Source: Rhodoferax sp. (GTDB taxonomy: Bacteria; Pseudomonadota; Gammaproteobacteria; Burkholderiales; Burkholderiaceae_C). From it: DNA of 64,000 nt. Shown one piece after another: positions 17,117 through 28,839 of this stretch; within the stretch, counting starts at the first letter, position 1, and each line of letters begins with the position of its first letter. The notes under the pieces are model-generated. The model did not search any database and was not told where the DNA came from. It was given only the letters and a program-made list of their open reading frames with translations. The position numbers and the translations under genes were made by a program. Location of the stretch: positions 62,001-126,000 of the forward strand of contig NZ_JAQTMS010000007.1 in assembly GCF_028714215.1 (NCBI RefSeq), read 5' to 3'.

Positions 17117-18051
17117 AGTTGTTCCAGCACGGTGGCTGCCGGCGGGTTGCCGAACAGCTGCTTCAGTCGTGTCAGCCGGCTCGTTTGCGTTGGCCCAAAA
17201 GTCTGCGCGTGGCGCTCGCCGCAAAGTGTCAACTGCACGCTGTCCCCTTGCGCCAGCGCCTTCAGCAGCGTGGCGCATTCGGTGGCGTCCAGTGCCGTCC
17301 AGGCTTGCGCCCAGGCCGCCCAGTCTTCGTTCAGGGCGGCCTCGCGCAAGCTGTTCACCACCTGCGGCGCCGGGTCGGCGGCGGCTGGCTGGGGCGGCTG
17401 TGGCAGGGCTCCGGTGCCGCTCAGCCAGAACGAGTTGACGGGCACCGCGCCACGGGCCGCGCGGGCATCGTTGACCGGGTGGTTGTAGAGCAGCATCTGC
17501 ATTTCGCTTTGCAGACGCAGCAGCTTGGCGGCGTTGCTGGTCGGGGGCAGCCAGCCGGCCACCTGGCGCCCGGCCACGCGGTCCAGCGATGCGCTGGCCA
17601 GCCCGTCGAATAGCTCGCCGTGGGCCAGCCAGGTGCTGGCTTGCTGGTAGTGCAGGCTGATGCCGTCTTCTTCAAAGTAGGGTTGCATGGCGGCCAGCAG
17701 CGCCTGCGACTCCGGCTCGGGAAAGTCCGGCAGGATGGAGCCGCTCATGACCACGTGCTTGCTGCCGACTTGCCAGTGGCACGGCGTGATGAAGCCCCAG
17801 GCGCCGCCGGCGCTCCGGCTTTGCCTGGCATCCAATGCTGCCCAGGCAATCATGCCGTCGGCCACCGGCAGGCCCAGGGCTCGGGCCAGCGCACGCTCAT
17901 GCGGTGGCGACAGGCTGAACAGATCGCCCTGGTCCAGCGGCCCGGGTGCCAGGCGCGCCAGCAGTTTTTCAAGCTGTGGCAGCTTGAGGCTGCGCAGGGC
18001 CGTGGCGCAGCCCTCGGAACTGCAAAAAGCAAACGGAATCAGGAGGTGCAT
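17113..18051 (-). CDS. Phosphoglycerate mutase-like protein (COG4255-type)
   Basis: A 312-residue protein found next to recJ in many Burkholderiales as I recall, often annotated as a cofactor-independent phosphoglycerate mutase. Only parts suggest an alkaline-phosphatase-like fold, and I cannot identify a complete metal site by eye, so an enzymatic role is uncertain. The ATG at 18051 was chosen over the upstream frame opening at 18105 because it begins a clean beta strand (HLLIPFAF). It is translationally coupled to recJ and divergent from lolC with only 52 bp between the start codons. Confidence 0.7.
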   Translation of the reverse strand: MHLLIPFAFCSSEGCATALRSLKLPQLEKLLARLAPGPLDQGDLFSLSPPHERALARALGLPVADGMIAWAALDARQSRSAGGAWGFITPCHWQVGSKHVVMSGSILPDFPEPESQALLAAMQPYFEEDGISLHYQQASTWLAHGELFDGLASASLDRVAGRQVAGWLPPTSNAAKLLRLQSEMQMLLYNHPVNDARAARGAVPVNSFWLSGTGALPQPPQPAAADPAPQVVNSLREAALNEDWAAWAQAWTALDATECATLLKALAQGDSVQLTLCGERHAQTFGPTQTSRLTRLKQLFGNPPAATVLEQL

Positions 18052-18103
18052 GGGCTGATTGTGCGGGATGCCACAATGGCGCCTGTTTCCAACCCTTGCG
18101 TTC

Positions 18104-19360
18104 ATGCAAATTCCTTACGAACTTATTCTTGGCTGGCGCTACACGCGGGCCGGTCGGGCGACCCGGCGCAATGGCTTCATCTCGTTTATTTCGGGCGTTT
18201 CCATGCTGGGTATCGCGCTGGGCGTGGCGGCACTGATCATTGTTCTGTCGGTGATGAATGGTTTTCAGAAAGAGGTGCGCGACCGCATGCTGGGCGTGGT
18301 CTCGCACATCGAGATTTTCGCGCCCAGCGGCGCCGCCTTGCCGGATCTGGCGCGCACACTGGCCGAAGTGCGGGCCAATCCCGAGGTGCTGGGTGCCGCG
18401 CCTTTCATCGCCTCCCAGGCCTTGTTGGCAAGAGGCGAGGACATGAAGGGCACCATGGTCCGGGGCATTGACCCGGCGCTGGAGCCCAGCGTGACCGACC
18501 TCGCCGTGGAGTTGAAAAACTCCGCCCTGATGCGCCTGGTTCCGGGTGAGTTCGGCGTTGTGCTGGGTGGCGAACTGGCGCGCTCTTTGGGCGTGCGCCG
18601 GGGCGACAAGGTCACGCTGGTGTCACCCAGCGGGCAGGTCACGCCGGCCGGTGTGGTGCCGCGCCTGAAACAAATGACGGTGGTGGGAACTTTCGATTCG
18701 GGCCACTACGAGTACGACTCGGCGCTGGTGCTGATGCACATGGACGATGCGGCGAAGATTTTCCGCCTGGAAGGCCCGACCGGCGTGCGGGTCAAACTGA
18801 AAGACCTGCACCAGGCGCGTGAGGTCGGCGCGCAGCTGGCACGCAGCCTGAGCGGCGACCTGGTGGTGCGCGACTGGACGCGCCAGAACCGTACCTGGTT
18901 TGCCGCGGTGCAGGTGGAAAAACGCATGATGTTCATCATCCTGACGCTGATCGTGGCGGTGGCGGCCTTCAACCTGGTGTCTACGCTGGTGATGACGGTG
19001 ACCGACAAGCGCGCCGACATCGCTATTCTGCGCACCCTGGGGGCCAGCCCGCACTCCATCATGGGCGTTTTTGTGGTGCAGGGCGCCATGGTGGGCGTTA
19101 TCGGCACCTTCGCCGGTCTGGCGCTGGGCCTGGGGGTGGCGTTCAACATCGACGTCATCGTGCCGGCGCTGGAGCAATTGTTCCACGCCAGCTTTTTGCC
19201 TAAAGACATTTACCTGATCAGCCGCATGCCCAGCGAGCCGCAGCAGGCCGATATCGTGCCGATTGCCGTCATCTCGCTGGTGCTGGCGTTTCTGGCCACG
19301 CTGTACCCCAGCTGGCGCGCCAGTCAGGTGAACCCGGCGGAGGCGCTGCGCTATGAGTGA
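18104..19360 (+). CDS. lolC: Lipoprotein-releasing ABC transporter permease LolC/LolE
   Basis: Inner-membrane subunit of the LolCDE complex that hands outer-membrane lipoproteins to LolA. The N-terminus [11 protein letters not shown] and four transmembrane segments (near residue 30 and three in the C-terminal third) with a large periplasmic domain between them fit LolC/E. Length is 418 residues. The ATG at 18104 is used although the frame opens at 18059. Only one permease precedes lolD here, so it may act as the hybrid LolF type; which of C or E is a naming choice. Its stop overlaps the lolD start. Confidence 0.95.
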   Translation: MQIPYELILGWRYTRAGRATRRNGFISFISGVSMLGIALGVAALIIVLSVMNGFQKEVRDRMLGVVSHIEIFAPSGAALPDLARTLAEVRANPEVLGAAPFIASQALLARGEDMKGTMVRGIDPALEPSVTDLAVELKNSALMRLVPGEFGVVLGGELARSLGVRRGDKVTLVSPSGQVTPAGVVPRLKQMTVVGTFDSGHYEYDSALVLMHMDDAAKIFRLEGPTGVRVKLKDLHQAREVGAQLARSLSGDLVVRDWTRQNRTWFAAVQVEKRMMFIILTLIVAVAAFNLVSTLVMTVTDKRADIAILRTLGASPHSIMGVFVVQGAMVGVIGTFAGLALGLGVAFNIDVIVPALEQLFHASFLPKDIYLISRMPSEPQQADIVPIAVISLVLAFLATLYPSWRASQVNPAEALRYE

Positions 19361-20138
19361 CATGACCCCCACGCTTGTCGCTGCGCGTACTTCGCTGCCC
19401 CCCGAGGGGGCGCACTTCGCCTTGGGGCGGCCCGGCGGCGAAGCCGTTGTTCTAAGCGCCCGCGCGCTGACCAAGCGTTTTACCGAAGGCCGTCTCGATG
19501 TCACGGTGCTGCAAGGCGTGGACTTGGACGTGCGCGCCGGCGAGACGCTGGCCATTGTCGGTGCCTCGGGGTCCGGCAAAAGCACCTTGTTGCATCTGCT
19601 GGGTGGCTTGGACGCACCGACCAGCGGCGTGGTGCAACTCAACGGGCAAGACCTGGCCGGGCAGAGCGCCGCCGCGCAGGGCCGCTTGCGCAACCAGTAC
19701 CTCGGTTTTGTTTACCAGTTCCATCACCTGCTGCCCGAATTCAGCGCGCTGGACAACGTTGCCATGCCCTTGTGGATTCGGCGCCAGGCGCGCCACGACG
19801 CGGCGCAAACCGCGGCACAGATGCTGGCCAGCGTCGGGCTGCAGGATCGCTTGCAGCATCGCCCGGCCGAACTCTCCGGCGGCGAGCGCCAGCGCGTGGC
19901 CATCGCCCGCGCCCTGGTGACGCGGCCGGCTTGCGTGCTGGCCGACGAACCCACCGGCAACCTGGACCGCGGCAGCGCCAACGGCGTCTTCGAGTTGATG
20001 CTGGAACTGGCGCGCACGCAAGGCACCGCCTTCATCGTCGTCACCCATGACGAGACTTTGGCGGCCCGTTGCGGCCGGCAATTGCGGCTGGTGCAAGGCA
20101 AATTGTCGGCGCCGGCAAGCATTGTCATTAGAAAATAA
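19353..20138 (+). CDS. lolD: Lipoprotein-releasing ABC ATPase LolD
   Basis: ATPase of LolCDE. Walker [12 protein letters not shown], the LolD-type Q-loop [17 protein letters not shown], signature [15 protein letters not shown] and Walker [12 protein letters not shown] are intact. The 261-residue length is about 25 more than usual because a palindromic repeat (19371-19444) is translated in frame near the N-terminus, before [10 protein letters not shown]. It overlaps lolC by 8 bp. The C-terminal end (after LRLVQGKL) differs from that of the duplicated lolD 3' fragment at 24304-24449, which suggests this 3' end may have been exchanged by recombination. Confidence 0.95.
   Translation: MSDMTPTLVAARTSLPPEGAHFALGRPGGEAVVLSARALTKRFTEGRLDVTVLQGVDLDVRAGETLAIVGASGSGKSTLLHLLGGLDAPTSGVVQLNGQDLAGQSAAAQGRLRNQYLGFVYQFHHLLPEFSALDNVAMPLWIRRQARHDAAQTAAQMLASVGLQDRLQHRPAELSGGERQRVAIARALVTRPACVLADEPTGNLDRGSANGVFELMLELARTQGTAFIVVTHDETLAARCGRQLRLVQGKLSAPASIVIRK
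19371..19444. repeat. Interspersed palindromic repeat within the lolD 5' coding region
   Basis: A GC-rich stretch centred on the palindrome GCCCCCCGAGGGGGC (19397-19411), flanked by near-direct repeats (CGTACTTCGC and CGCACTTCGC). It encodes a low-complexity segment ([17 protein letters not shown]) that does not belong to LolD. The composition matches an interspersed repeat I recall as frequent in Comamonadaceae, usually between genes; the family assignment is from memory. Confidence 0.7.
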
Positions 20139-20274
20139 CAGGCTTCTGATTGGGCTGATTGCAAGCAAAACCTGTTTCATGCTAACCTCATTTCAGTTCC
20201 GGGTGGGGCTGATCCGCATCGGCGCAATTGACCCAGCCTGAACTGGAATTTGCCGGGAGGCATAGGAGGAGGCT

Positions 20275-21336
20275 ATGAGTTCAAAAAAGTCAGCCACCAT
20301 CCTCGTTGTCGATGACGAGGAGCGCAACGTCAAGTTGCTGGAGACCCTGCTGAAGGCAGAGGGCTACCGCACCGTTACCGCTGGCAACGGGCGCGCCGCC
20401 CTGGCGCTGGCAACCGCCAATCCTCCCGATCTGATCCTGCTCGACATCATGATGCCCGACATGGACGGCTTCGAGACCGCGTCCCAGCTCAAGGCCGATC
20501 CGCGCACCCGGGCGGTGCCCATCATTGCGGTGACCTCGCTCGATGACCGCCAGTCCAAGCTGCGCACGCTGGAAGCTGGCGCGGAGGAATTCCTGACCAA
20601 GCCGATCGATCGGGCCGACCTCCAGGTTCGCGTGCGCAACCTTCTGCGGCTCAAGGAATATGGCGATTTCCTCGCCCACCACAACCGCATTCTCGAAGAA
20701 CAGGTCCGGCAACGCACGGACCAACTCAACGACGCTTATCGGGAAACCATCTTCTCGCTGGTGCGCGCGGCGGAGCACAAGGACGAGGACACCGGCCGTC
20801 ATGTGCAACGCATCAGCCATTACTGCAGTGAACTGGCCCATGCCCTGGAGATGCCAGCCGAATTCCACGACGTCATCTTCCTGGCCAGCACCATGCACGA
20901 TGTCGGAAAGATCGGTATTCCAGACCACATATTGCTCAAGCCGGGCCCACTCACCGAGCAGGAGTGGCGCGTCATGCGAACGCACAGCGCCCTGGGCGCC
21001 AAGATTCTTTCCAATAGCAGTTCGCCCTACATTCAAATGGGCTGCGACATCGCGCTCAATCACCATGAACGCTGGGACGGCAGTGGTTACCCCAATGGCA
21101 TCAGGGGCGAGGCAATTCCGCTCGCGGCGCGCATCATGCAGATCGCGGATGTCTACGACGCGCTGCGCAGCCGGCGTCCTTACAAGCCCGCGTTCGACCA
21201 CACGCGCGCGGTCGACATCATCAGCCAGGGCGACGGACGGGTACAGCCGGGACACTTTGACCCGCAAGTGCTGACCTGCTTTGTGCAGCGGGCGGACCGG
21301 TTTGCCGTCATTTACGACCGGCTGCTCGATACATGA
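20275..21336 (+). CDS. Response regulator with HD-GYP phosphodiesterase domain
   Basis: Receiver domain (about residues 8-125; phospho-acceptor in LILLDIMMPDMDG near residue 57; Lys in FLTKPID) joined to an HD-GYP domain (about residues 155-345). The metal ligands HVQRISHY, MHDVGKIGIPDHILLKPG and HHERWDGSGYPNG are all present, so c-di-GMP hydrolysis is likely. It resembles RpfG-type regulators. The start ATG has an AGGAGG ribosome binding site. It is the first gene of a three-gene signalling unit and its probable kinase is the next gene. About 135 bp without a gene separates it from lolD. Confidence 0.95.
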   Translation: MSSKKSATILVVDDEERNVKLLETLLKAEGYRTVTAGNGRAALALATANPPDLILLDIMMPDMDGFETASQLKADPRTRAVPIIAVTSLDDRQSKLRTLEAGAEEFLTKPIDRADLQVRVRNLLRLKEYGDFLAHHNRILEEQVRQRTDQLNDAYRETIFSLVRAAEHKDEDTGRHVQRISHYCSELAHALEMPAEFHDVIFLASTMHDVGKIGIPDHILLKPGPLTEQEWRVMRTHSALGAKILSNSSSPYIQMGCDIALNHHERWDGSGYPNGIRGEAIPLAARIMQIADVYDALRSRRPYKPAFDHTRAVDIISQGDGRVQPGHFDPQVLTCFVQRADRFAVIYDRLLDT

Positions 21337-21397
21337 GCTGGCCCGAGCCCCCGCGCGGCCGGCTCTGCTGGCGATTTTCTGACCACCAGGAAGAGGC

Positions 21398-23935
21398 ATG
21401 ATGGACAGCAGCTCGCTCTTCCTGTCCACTTATGGCCCCGGGCGCGGCGCCCGTCGCGCAGCGCTGACCGTCTTCCTGGCCTCGCTGGCCGTGTTCCTCG
21501 CCGCGGCGCCGTTTGCAAAAGTCCCGCTGCCGCAGATGCCGGCCTTTCTGCCGATCTATCAATCCGCTCTTGTGGTCTGCGAGGCGATCACGGCGGTGCT
21601 GCTGTTCGGCCAGTATGGCATCCTGCGCTCCAGGGCGCTGCCGGTACTGGCTTGCGGCTACCTGTTCAGTGCGGCGATGGCCGTGGCCCACGCCCTGAGT
21701 TTTCCCGGTCTCTTCGCGCCCGCCGGCCTGCTCGGCGCCGGGACGCAGTCCACCGCGTGGATCTACTTCCTCTGGCACGGCGGATTTCCCCTGTTCGTCA
21801 TCGGCTATGCGCTGCTCAAGGACGACCTTGGCGCGCCCGCCGTACCCAACGACCACCTGCTGCTGGCCGTGCTGCCTTATGTGATTGCGGTGCTTGCCGT
21901 GGCCGGCGGATTGACGCTTCTGGCCACCACCGAAGACGCCTTGCCCGTGATCATGGCGGGCAACCTGGATGCCCCGGCGAAGGTTGTCGTTGCCGCGGTG
22001 GTATGGATGTTCAGCGTCGTCGCCCTGGCTGTCCTGTGGTGGCGGCGACCCCACTCGGTGCTCGATCTTTGGCTGATGGTGGTGATGTGCGTCTGGATCT
22101 TCGATAGCGCGCTGGCCGCCGTTCTGAACCATGGCCGTTACGATCTCGGCTGGTACGCGGGTCGCATTTACGGCCTGCTGGCGGCCAGCTTCGTGCTGAT
22201 GGTGTTGCTGCTGGAAAACGGCAAGCTCTACGCCCGACTGGCCCGCTCCCATGACCGGGAGCGCAGCAAGACCAACGACCTGCGGCGACTCACGGCCCAG
22301 CTTGAATCGGTCAACGAGCAACTGGCCGAAAAGAATCAGAAGCTGGAGGAGGTGAGTCGGCTGAAGTCCGAATTTCTGGCCAACATGTCGCATGAACTGC
22401 GCACCCCGCTGAACGCCATCATCGGCTTTTCCGAGGTGCTCAAGGATGGGCTGGTGGGCGAGCTCACGGCACAGCAGCAGGAGTTTGTCCGGGACATCTT
22501 CACCAGCGGCCAGCACCTGCTGTCCCTGATCAACGACATTCTCGATCTGTCCAAGATTGAGGCTGGCAAGATGACGCTGGACCTGGACCCGCTGGACCTG
22601 GATGGCATGCTGGCAAACAGCCTCGCTATCGTCAAGGAAAAGGCCGCGAACCAATCCATCGCGCTGCAACTCGATGTCGCCGGGCCACTGGGCACGCTGC
22701 TGCTGGACATGCGCAAGACCAAGCAGATTGTTTTCAATCTGTTGTCCAACGGCGTGAAGTTCGCCGCCAAGAACGGCCGGGTGATTCTGCGGGCGCGCAA
22801 GGTGGAACGCTCCGCCATCGAAACCTGGGCATCAGAGCAGCCGACCAGTCTGCGCCTGCCCCTGCCACCCAGCGCCTTCACGGAGTTCCTGGAAATCGCG
22901 GTGCTGGACACCGGGCTGGGCATCGCCGCCGAGGATTTGCCACGCCTTTTTCAGTCTTTTTCGCAGCTCGATTCTTCGCTGTCGCGCGTCACGGAAGGCA
23001 CCGGACTGGGGCTGGCACTGGTCCAGAAACTGACCCACCTGCACGGCGGTACCGTTGCCTTGGCCAGCACACCGGGACAGGGCTCCAGCTTCACCGTCTG
23101 GCTGCCGTGGCGCAAGGTAGACGCGGTGACCGGCGGCGCGGATGAAACGGTGCCGCTGCCAGCACCGCCCGGCCCCAGCCGGCAACTGGCGCTGGTGATC
23201 GAAGACAACGAACGCGCCGCTGAGCTGATCCGTCTGCAACTGGAGCCCGAAGGCTTCGAGATCGTGCGCGCCGCCAGCGCGAAGCAGGGGCTCGAATTAC
23301 TGATGCAGCGGGAACCGGCGGTCATCCTGCTGGACGTCGTGTTGCCTGACATGGACGGCTGGGATCTGCTGGCGCGGCTCAAGCAGCCGGGCTCGGCCGC
23401 GCTCCATATTCCGGTCGTCATCGTCTCGATCATCGCGGACCCGCGCAAGGGGTTCTTTCTGGGCGCCAGTGCCGTGCTGCAGAAGCCCGTGGCGCGTGAT
23501 GAACTGATCAATTCTCTGCAGCGTCTCGGGCTGGCAAAGACCAGCCGTGCCCTCAAGGTATTGGTGGTCGACGACGATCCGAAGGCGGTGGAGCTGCTGT
23601 CAGCCTACCTGGCCGAACCGGGTTACACGGTGTTGCAGGCCTATGGTGGCAAGGAGGGTATTGCCATGGCGCGGCGCGAACGGCCCGATCTGCTGGTACT
23701 CGACCTGTTGATGCCGGAGGTCAACGGTTTCGATGTCGTCGAGGCCCTCAAGAGCAGTCCGGAAACGGCCGCTATCCCCGTCGTCGTGGTGACCGCCAAG
23801 ACCCTCATGGAGGAAGACCACGCGGCCTTGAACGGCTCTGTCGCGGCCATCCTGGAGAAGGCCAGTTTCAACCACGCGCACTTCATCAACGAAGTTCAGC
23901 GCGTGCTGAAAACCAGTCACGGGGCGCGCCCATGA
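21398..23935 (+). CDS. Hybrid histidine kinase with MASE4-like sensor and two receiver domains
   Basis: An 845-residue kinase. Residues about 20-270 contain seven or eight hydrophobic helices resembling the MASE4 sensor domain. A coiled coil (about 280-325) leads to HisKA with the phospho-acceptor His in MSHELRTPLNAIIGFSE (near residue 331), then HATPase_c with GTGLGLALVQKL. Two receiver domains follow (Asp in LLDVVLPDMDG near 644 and in VLDLLMPEVNG near 767). There is no HPt domain, so phosphotransfer out may use the separate receiver encoded next or the HPt of the kinase at 25500. It overlaps the next gene as ATGA. Confidence 0.95.
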   Translation: MMDSSSLFLSTYGPGRGARRAALTVFLASLAVFLAAAPFAKVPLPQMPAFLPIYQSALVVCEAITAVLLFGQYGILRSRALPVLACGYLFSAAMAVAHALSFPGLFAPAGLLGAGTQSTAWIYFLWHGGFPLFVIGYALLKDDLGAPAVPNDHLLLAVLPYVIAVLAVAGGLTLLATTEDALPVIMAGNLDAPAKVVVAAVVWMFSVVALAVLWWRRPHSVLDLWLMVVMCVWIFDSALAAVLNHGRYDLGWYAGRIYGLLAASFVLMVLLLENGKLYARLARSHDRERSKTNDLRRLTAQLESVNEQLAEKNQKLEEVSRLKSEFLANMSHELRTPLNAIIGFSEVLKDGLVGELTAQQQEFVRDIFTSGQHLLSLINDILDLSKIEAGKMTLDLDPLDLDGMLANSLAIVKEKAANQSIALQLDVAGPLGTLLLDMRKTKQIVFNLLSNGVKFAAKNGRVILRARKVERSAIETWASEQPTSLRLPLPPSAFTEFLEIAVLDTGLGIAAEDLPRLFQSFSQLDSSLSRVTEGTGLGLALVQKLTHLHGGTVALASTPGQGSSFTVWLPWRKVDAVTGGADETVPLPAPPGPSRQLALVIEDNERAAELIRLQLEPEGFEIVRAASAKQGLELLMQREPAVILLDVVLPDMDGWDLLARLKQPGSAALHIPVVIVSIIADPRKGFFLGASAVLQKPVARDELINSLQRLGLAKTSRALKVLVVDDDPKAVELLSAYLAEPGYTVLQAYGGKEGIAMARRERPDLLVLDLLMPEVNGFDVVEALKSSPETAAIPVVVVTAKTLMEEDHAALNGSVAAILEKASFNHAHFINEVQRVLKTSHGARP

Positions 23936-24327
23936 CGGCGCGGGTGCTGGTGGTGGAAGACACTCCCGCCAACCTGAAACTGGTGAATATGTTGCTCGAC
24001 AGGGCGGGCTACCAGGTGCTGCTGGCGGTCAATGCCCTTGACGGCATGGTGCTGGCCCGCGAACACCTGCCGAATCTGATCCTGATGGACATTCAGTTGC
24101 CCGGCATGGATGGTCTCACGGCGACCCGCCTGCTGAAGGAATCGGTAGCGACACGCCACATCAAGATCGTCGCGCTCACGGCTTTTGCCATGAAGGGCGA
24201 TGAGGAAAGGGTGATCGCTGCCGGCTGCGACGGTTACATCGCCAAGCCGATCCAGTATCAGAGCTTTCTCGCCGAGGTGGAACGCATATTGGCGTCCGTG
24301 CCGGCGCCAACAGCGTCTTCGAGTTGA
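23932..24327 (+). CDS. Single-domain response regulator (DivK-like)
   Basis: A 131-residue protein that is almost entirely one receiver domain, with acidic pocket VVEDTPAN, phospho-acceptor in ILMDIQLPGMDG (near residue 53), Thr in ALTAFAMKG and Lys in YIAKPI. It has no output domain and is translationally coupled to the hybrid kinase, so it probably acts as a phosphorelay shuttle or a protein-binding switch. The last residues (PTASSS) and stop are read from the lolD 3' fragment that begins at 24304, in another frame, so the native C-terminus was probably altered at this junction. Confidence 0.93.
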   Translation: MTARVLVVEDTPANLKLVNMLLDRAGYQVLLAVNALDGMVLAREHLPNLILMDIQLPGMDGLTATRLLKESVATRHIKIVALTAFAMKGDEERVIAAGCDGYIAKPIQYQSFLAEVERILASVPAPTASSS

Positions 24328-24449
24328 TGCTGGAACTGGCGTGCACCCAAGGCACCGCGTTCATCGTCATCACCCATGACGAAACGCTGGCGGCGCGCTG
24401 TGGGCGGCAGTTGCGGCTGGTGCGGGGGAAATTGCCGGCGTTGGATTGA
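24304..24449 (+). pseudogene. lolD 3'-end fragment (duplicate)
   Basis: Position by position this stretch matches 19975-20120 at the end of the intact lolD, with roughly one difference in eight to ten bases. Read in the lolD frame it gives [18 protein letters not shown], then the H-loop THDE and LRLVRGKLPALD followed by a stop at 24447-24449. It lacks Walker A, the signature motif and Walker B, so it cannot be a functional ATPase. It lies immediately after the signalling unit 20275-24327 and flanks it as a direct repeat with lolD, as expected from integration into, or recombination with, the lolD 3' end. Confidence 0.9.
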
Positions 24450-24604
24450 GGCGCTGCGGCGTTCGGTCATTGAACATCCCGTATTGCCGTCGAGTGCCAA
24501 AAGTCGGGGGTGATTACCGCCATTGAATGAATGGCGTTAGCACTATCGGTTCATCAGCAATAGCGGTGGGCGTTGGCAGTAACAATCTTCGTTAGCATTC
24601 AGTC

Positions 24605-25189
24605 GTGAATAGTGATGTTGAAATCAAACTCAAGCGACGCCTGATAGCAATGGTGCTGTCGTCCCATGAGCTGATGGCAGCACTAAGAGCAGTACGCGAC
24701 CTTGAGCTGGTTTCCTGGTGTATCGGAGCTGGTGCGGTGCGTTCCATGGTGTGGGACAGACTGCATGGATATGCAGTTCCCACTTCCCTGGACGACATCG
24801 ATGTTGTCTATTTCGAAGATTCAGTCGGACCGGAGCGCGATGCTGAACTAGAGAGACGCCTTCGCCTTGCCATGCCCAATTTGGTATGGGAGGTCACCAA
24901 CCAAGCGACTGTTCACTGCTGGTTTCAAGAGCAGTTTTCGCAGGAAGTCGCGCCGCTGAAATCCCTTGAAGAGGGTGTCGCAACTTGGCCTGAATACGCT
25001 ACCTGCGTTGGCGTTACGCTTAACCATGATGACTCGGTCGGTATTACTGCTCCGCATGGACTTGGAGACTTATTTGGATTGCTCGTGCGTCACAACCCGG
25101 TCCGTGCTGGCAAAGATATTTATTGGCAGCGTGTCGTCACAAAGCGATTCCGTGAGCGGTGGCCGCTGGTTTCCATCATTCCGGTGTAG
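24605..25189 (+). CDS. Nucleotidyltransferase family protein (COG3575/DUF925-like)
   Basis: A 194-residue protein with a nucleotidyltransferase-like core: GAGAVRSMVWDRLHG followed by SLDDIDVVYF, which supplies the paired Asp residues, and the later NHDDSVGITAPHGLGDL. It resembles the COG3575 family of unknown substrate. The GTG at 24605 is the first start in frame and has no clear ribosome binding site. Its codons are visibly more AT-rich than those of its neighbours and it follows the lolD fragment, both suggesting recent transfer. The 155 bp before it contain no gene I can recognise. Confidence 0.8.
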   Translation: MNSDVEIKLKRRLIAMVLSSHELMAALRAVRDLELVSWCIGAGAVRSMVWDRLHGYAVPTSLDDIDVVYFEDSVGPERDAELERRLRLAMPNLVWEVTNQATVHCWFQEQFSQEVAPLKSLEEGVATWPEYATCVGVTLNHDDSVGITAPHGLGDLFGLLVRHNPVRAGKDIYWQRVVTKRFRERWPLVSIIPV

Positions 25190-25224
25190 ACGCCCCACCT
25201 TAAAACACCCGGCCAAATGAATCT

Positions 25225-25256
25225 CCCCTCTTTCGCCCGGCGAGGCGAGAGAGGGG
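25225..25256. repeat. Hairpin-forming inverted repeat in the 25190-25499 intergenic region
   Basis: Arms CCCCTCTTTCGCC (25225-25237) and GGCGAGAGAGGGG (25244-25256) pair over 13 bp with one G-U position around a 6-nt loop. There is no T run after either arm, so it is not a standard intrinsic terminator; it resembles interspersed hairpins common in GC-rich proteobacteria. The rest of the 310-bp gap shows nothing I can assign. Confidence 0.6.
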
Positions 25257-25499
25257 CAGGGGGTATGAGGAAAATGGAAGAGAAGACGAGGAAAAGTTTT
25301 ACCTCCCAGCCTTGTTCCGCGACGCAGCCGTGGCGGCGCCAGGCAACAGCGTCAGTCCCCCTGCGAAGTGACCAGAATCAACCCTCATAGGGGCAGGGAA
25401 ACTGGCCACGGCAACACGGGTTGAAGCATAGAATGGGCAGCGTGAGAGCCGGGTGTACTTGGCCATCGAGACTGATGGCCCTCTGCAGTTGAAAACAAT

Positions 25500-28757
<3,258 letters not shown>

Positions 28758-28839
28758 TCCCGGTAACTGCTTTACCACCCGCGCCTGAAGGCTGTCTTTG
28801 CGGCTCTTGAGCGGGTCGCGGTCGCGCTGCTGACCGAGC

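Noticed and set aside
13570-17488. Long open frames on plus (634 and 663 codons) opposite the DMT, PHP, recJ and mutase-like genes
   Set aside because: They mirror well-supported minus-strand genes; composition is that of GC-rich shadow frames, rich in Arg, Gln, His and Ala without domain motifs.
24605-25189. Nucleotidyltransferase as half of a MNT/HEPN toxin-antitoxin pair
   Set aside because: No HEPN-like or other small partner gene is adjacent, and the motif layout fits the COG3575 type better than MNT.
25225-25256. Intergenic hairpin as a terminator
   Set aside because: Neither side has a T run, and the stem resembles an interspersed palindromic repeat.
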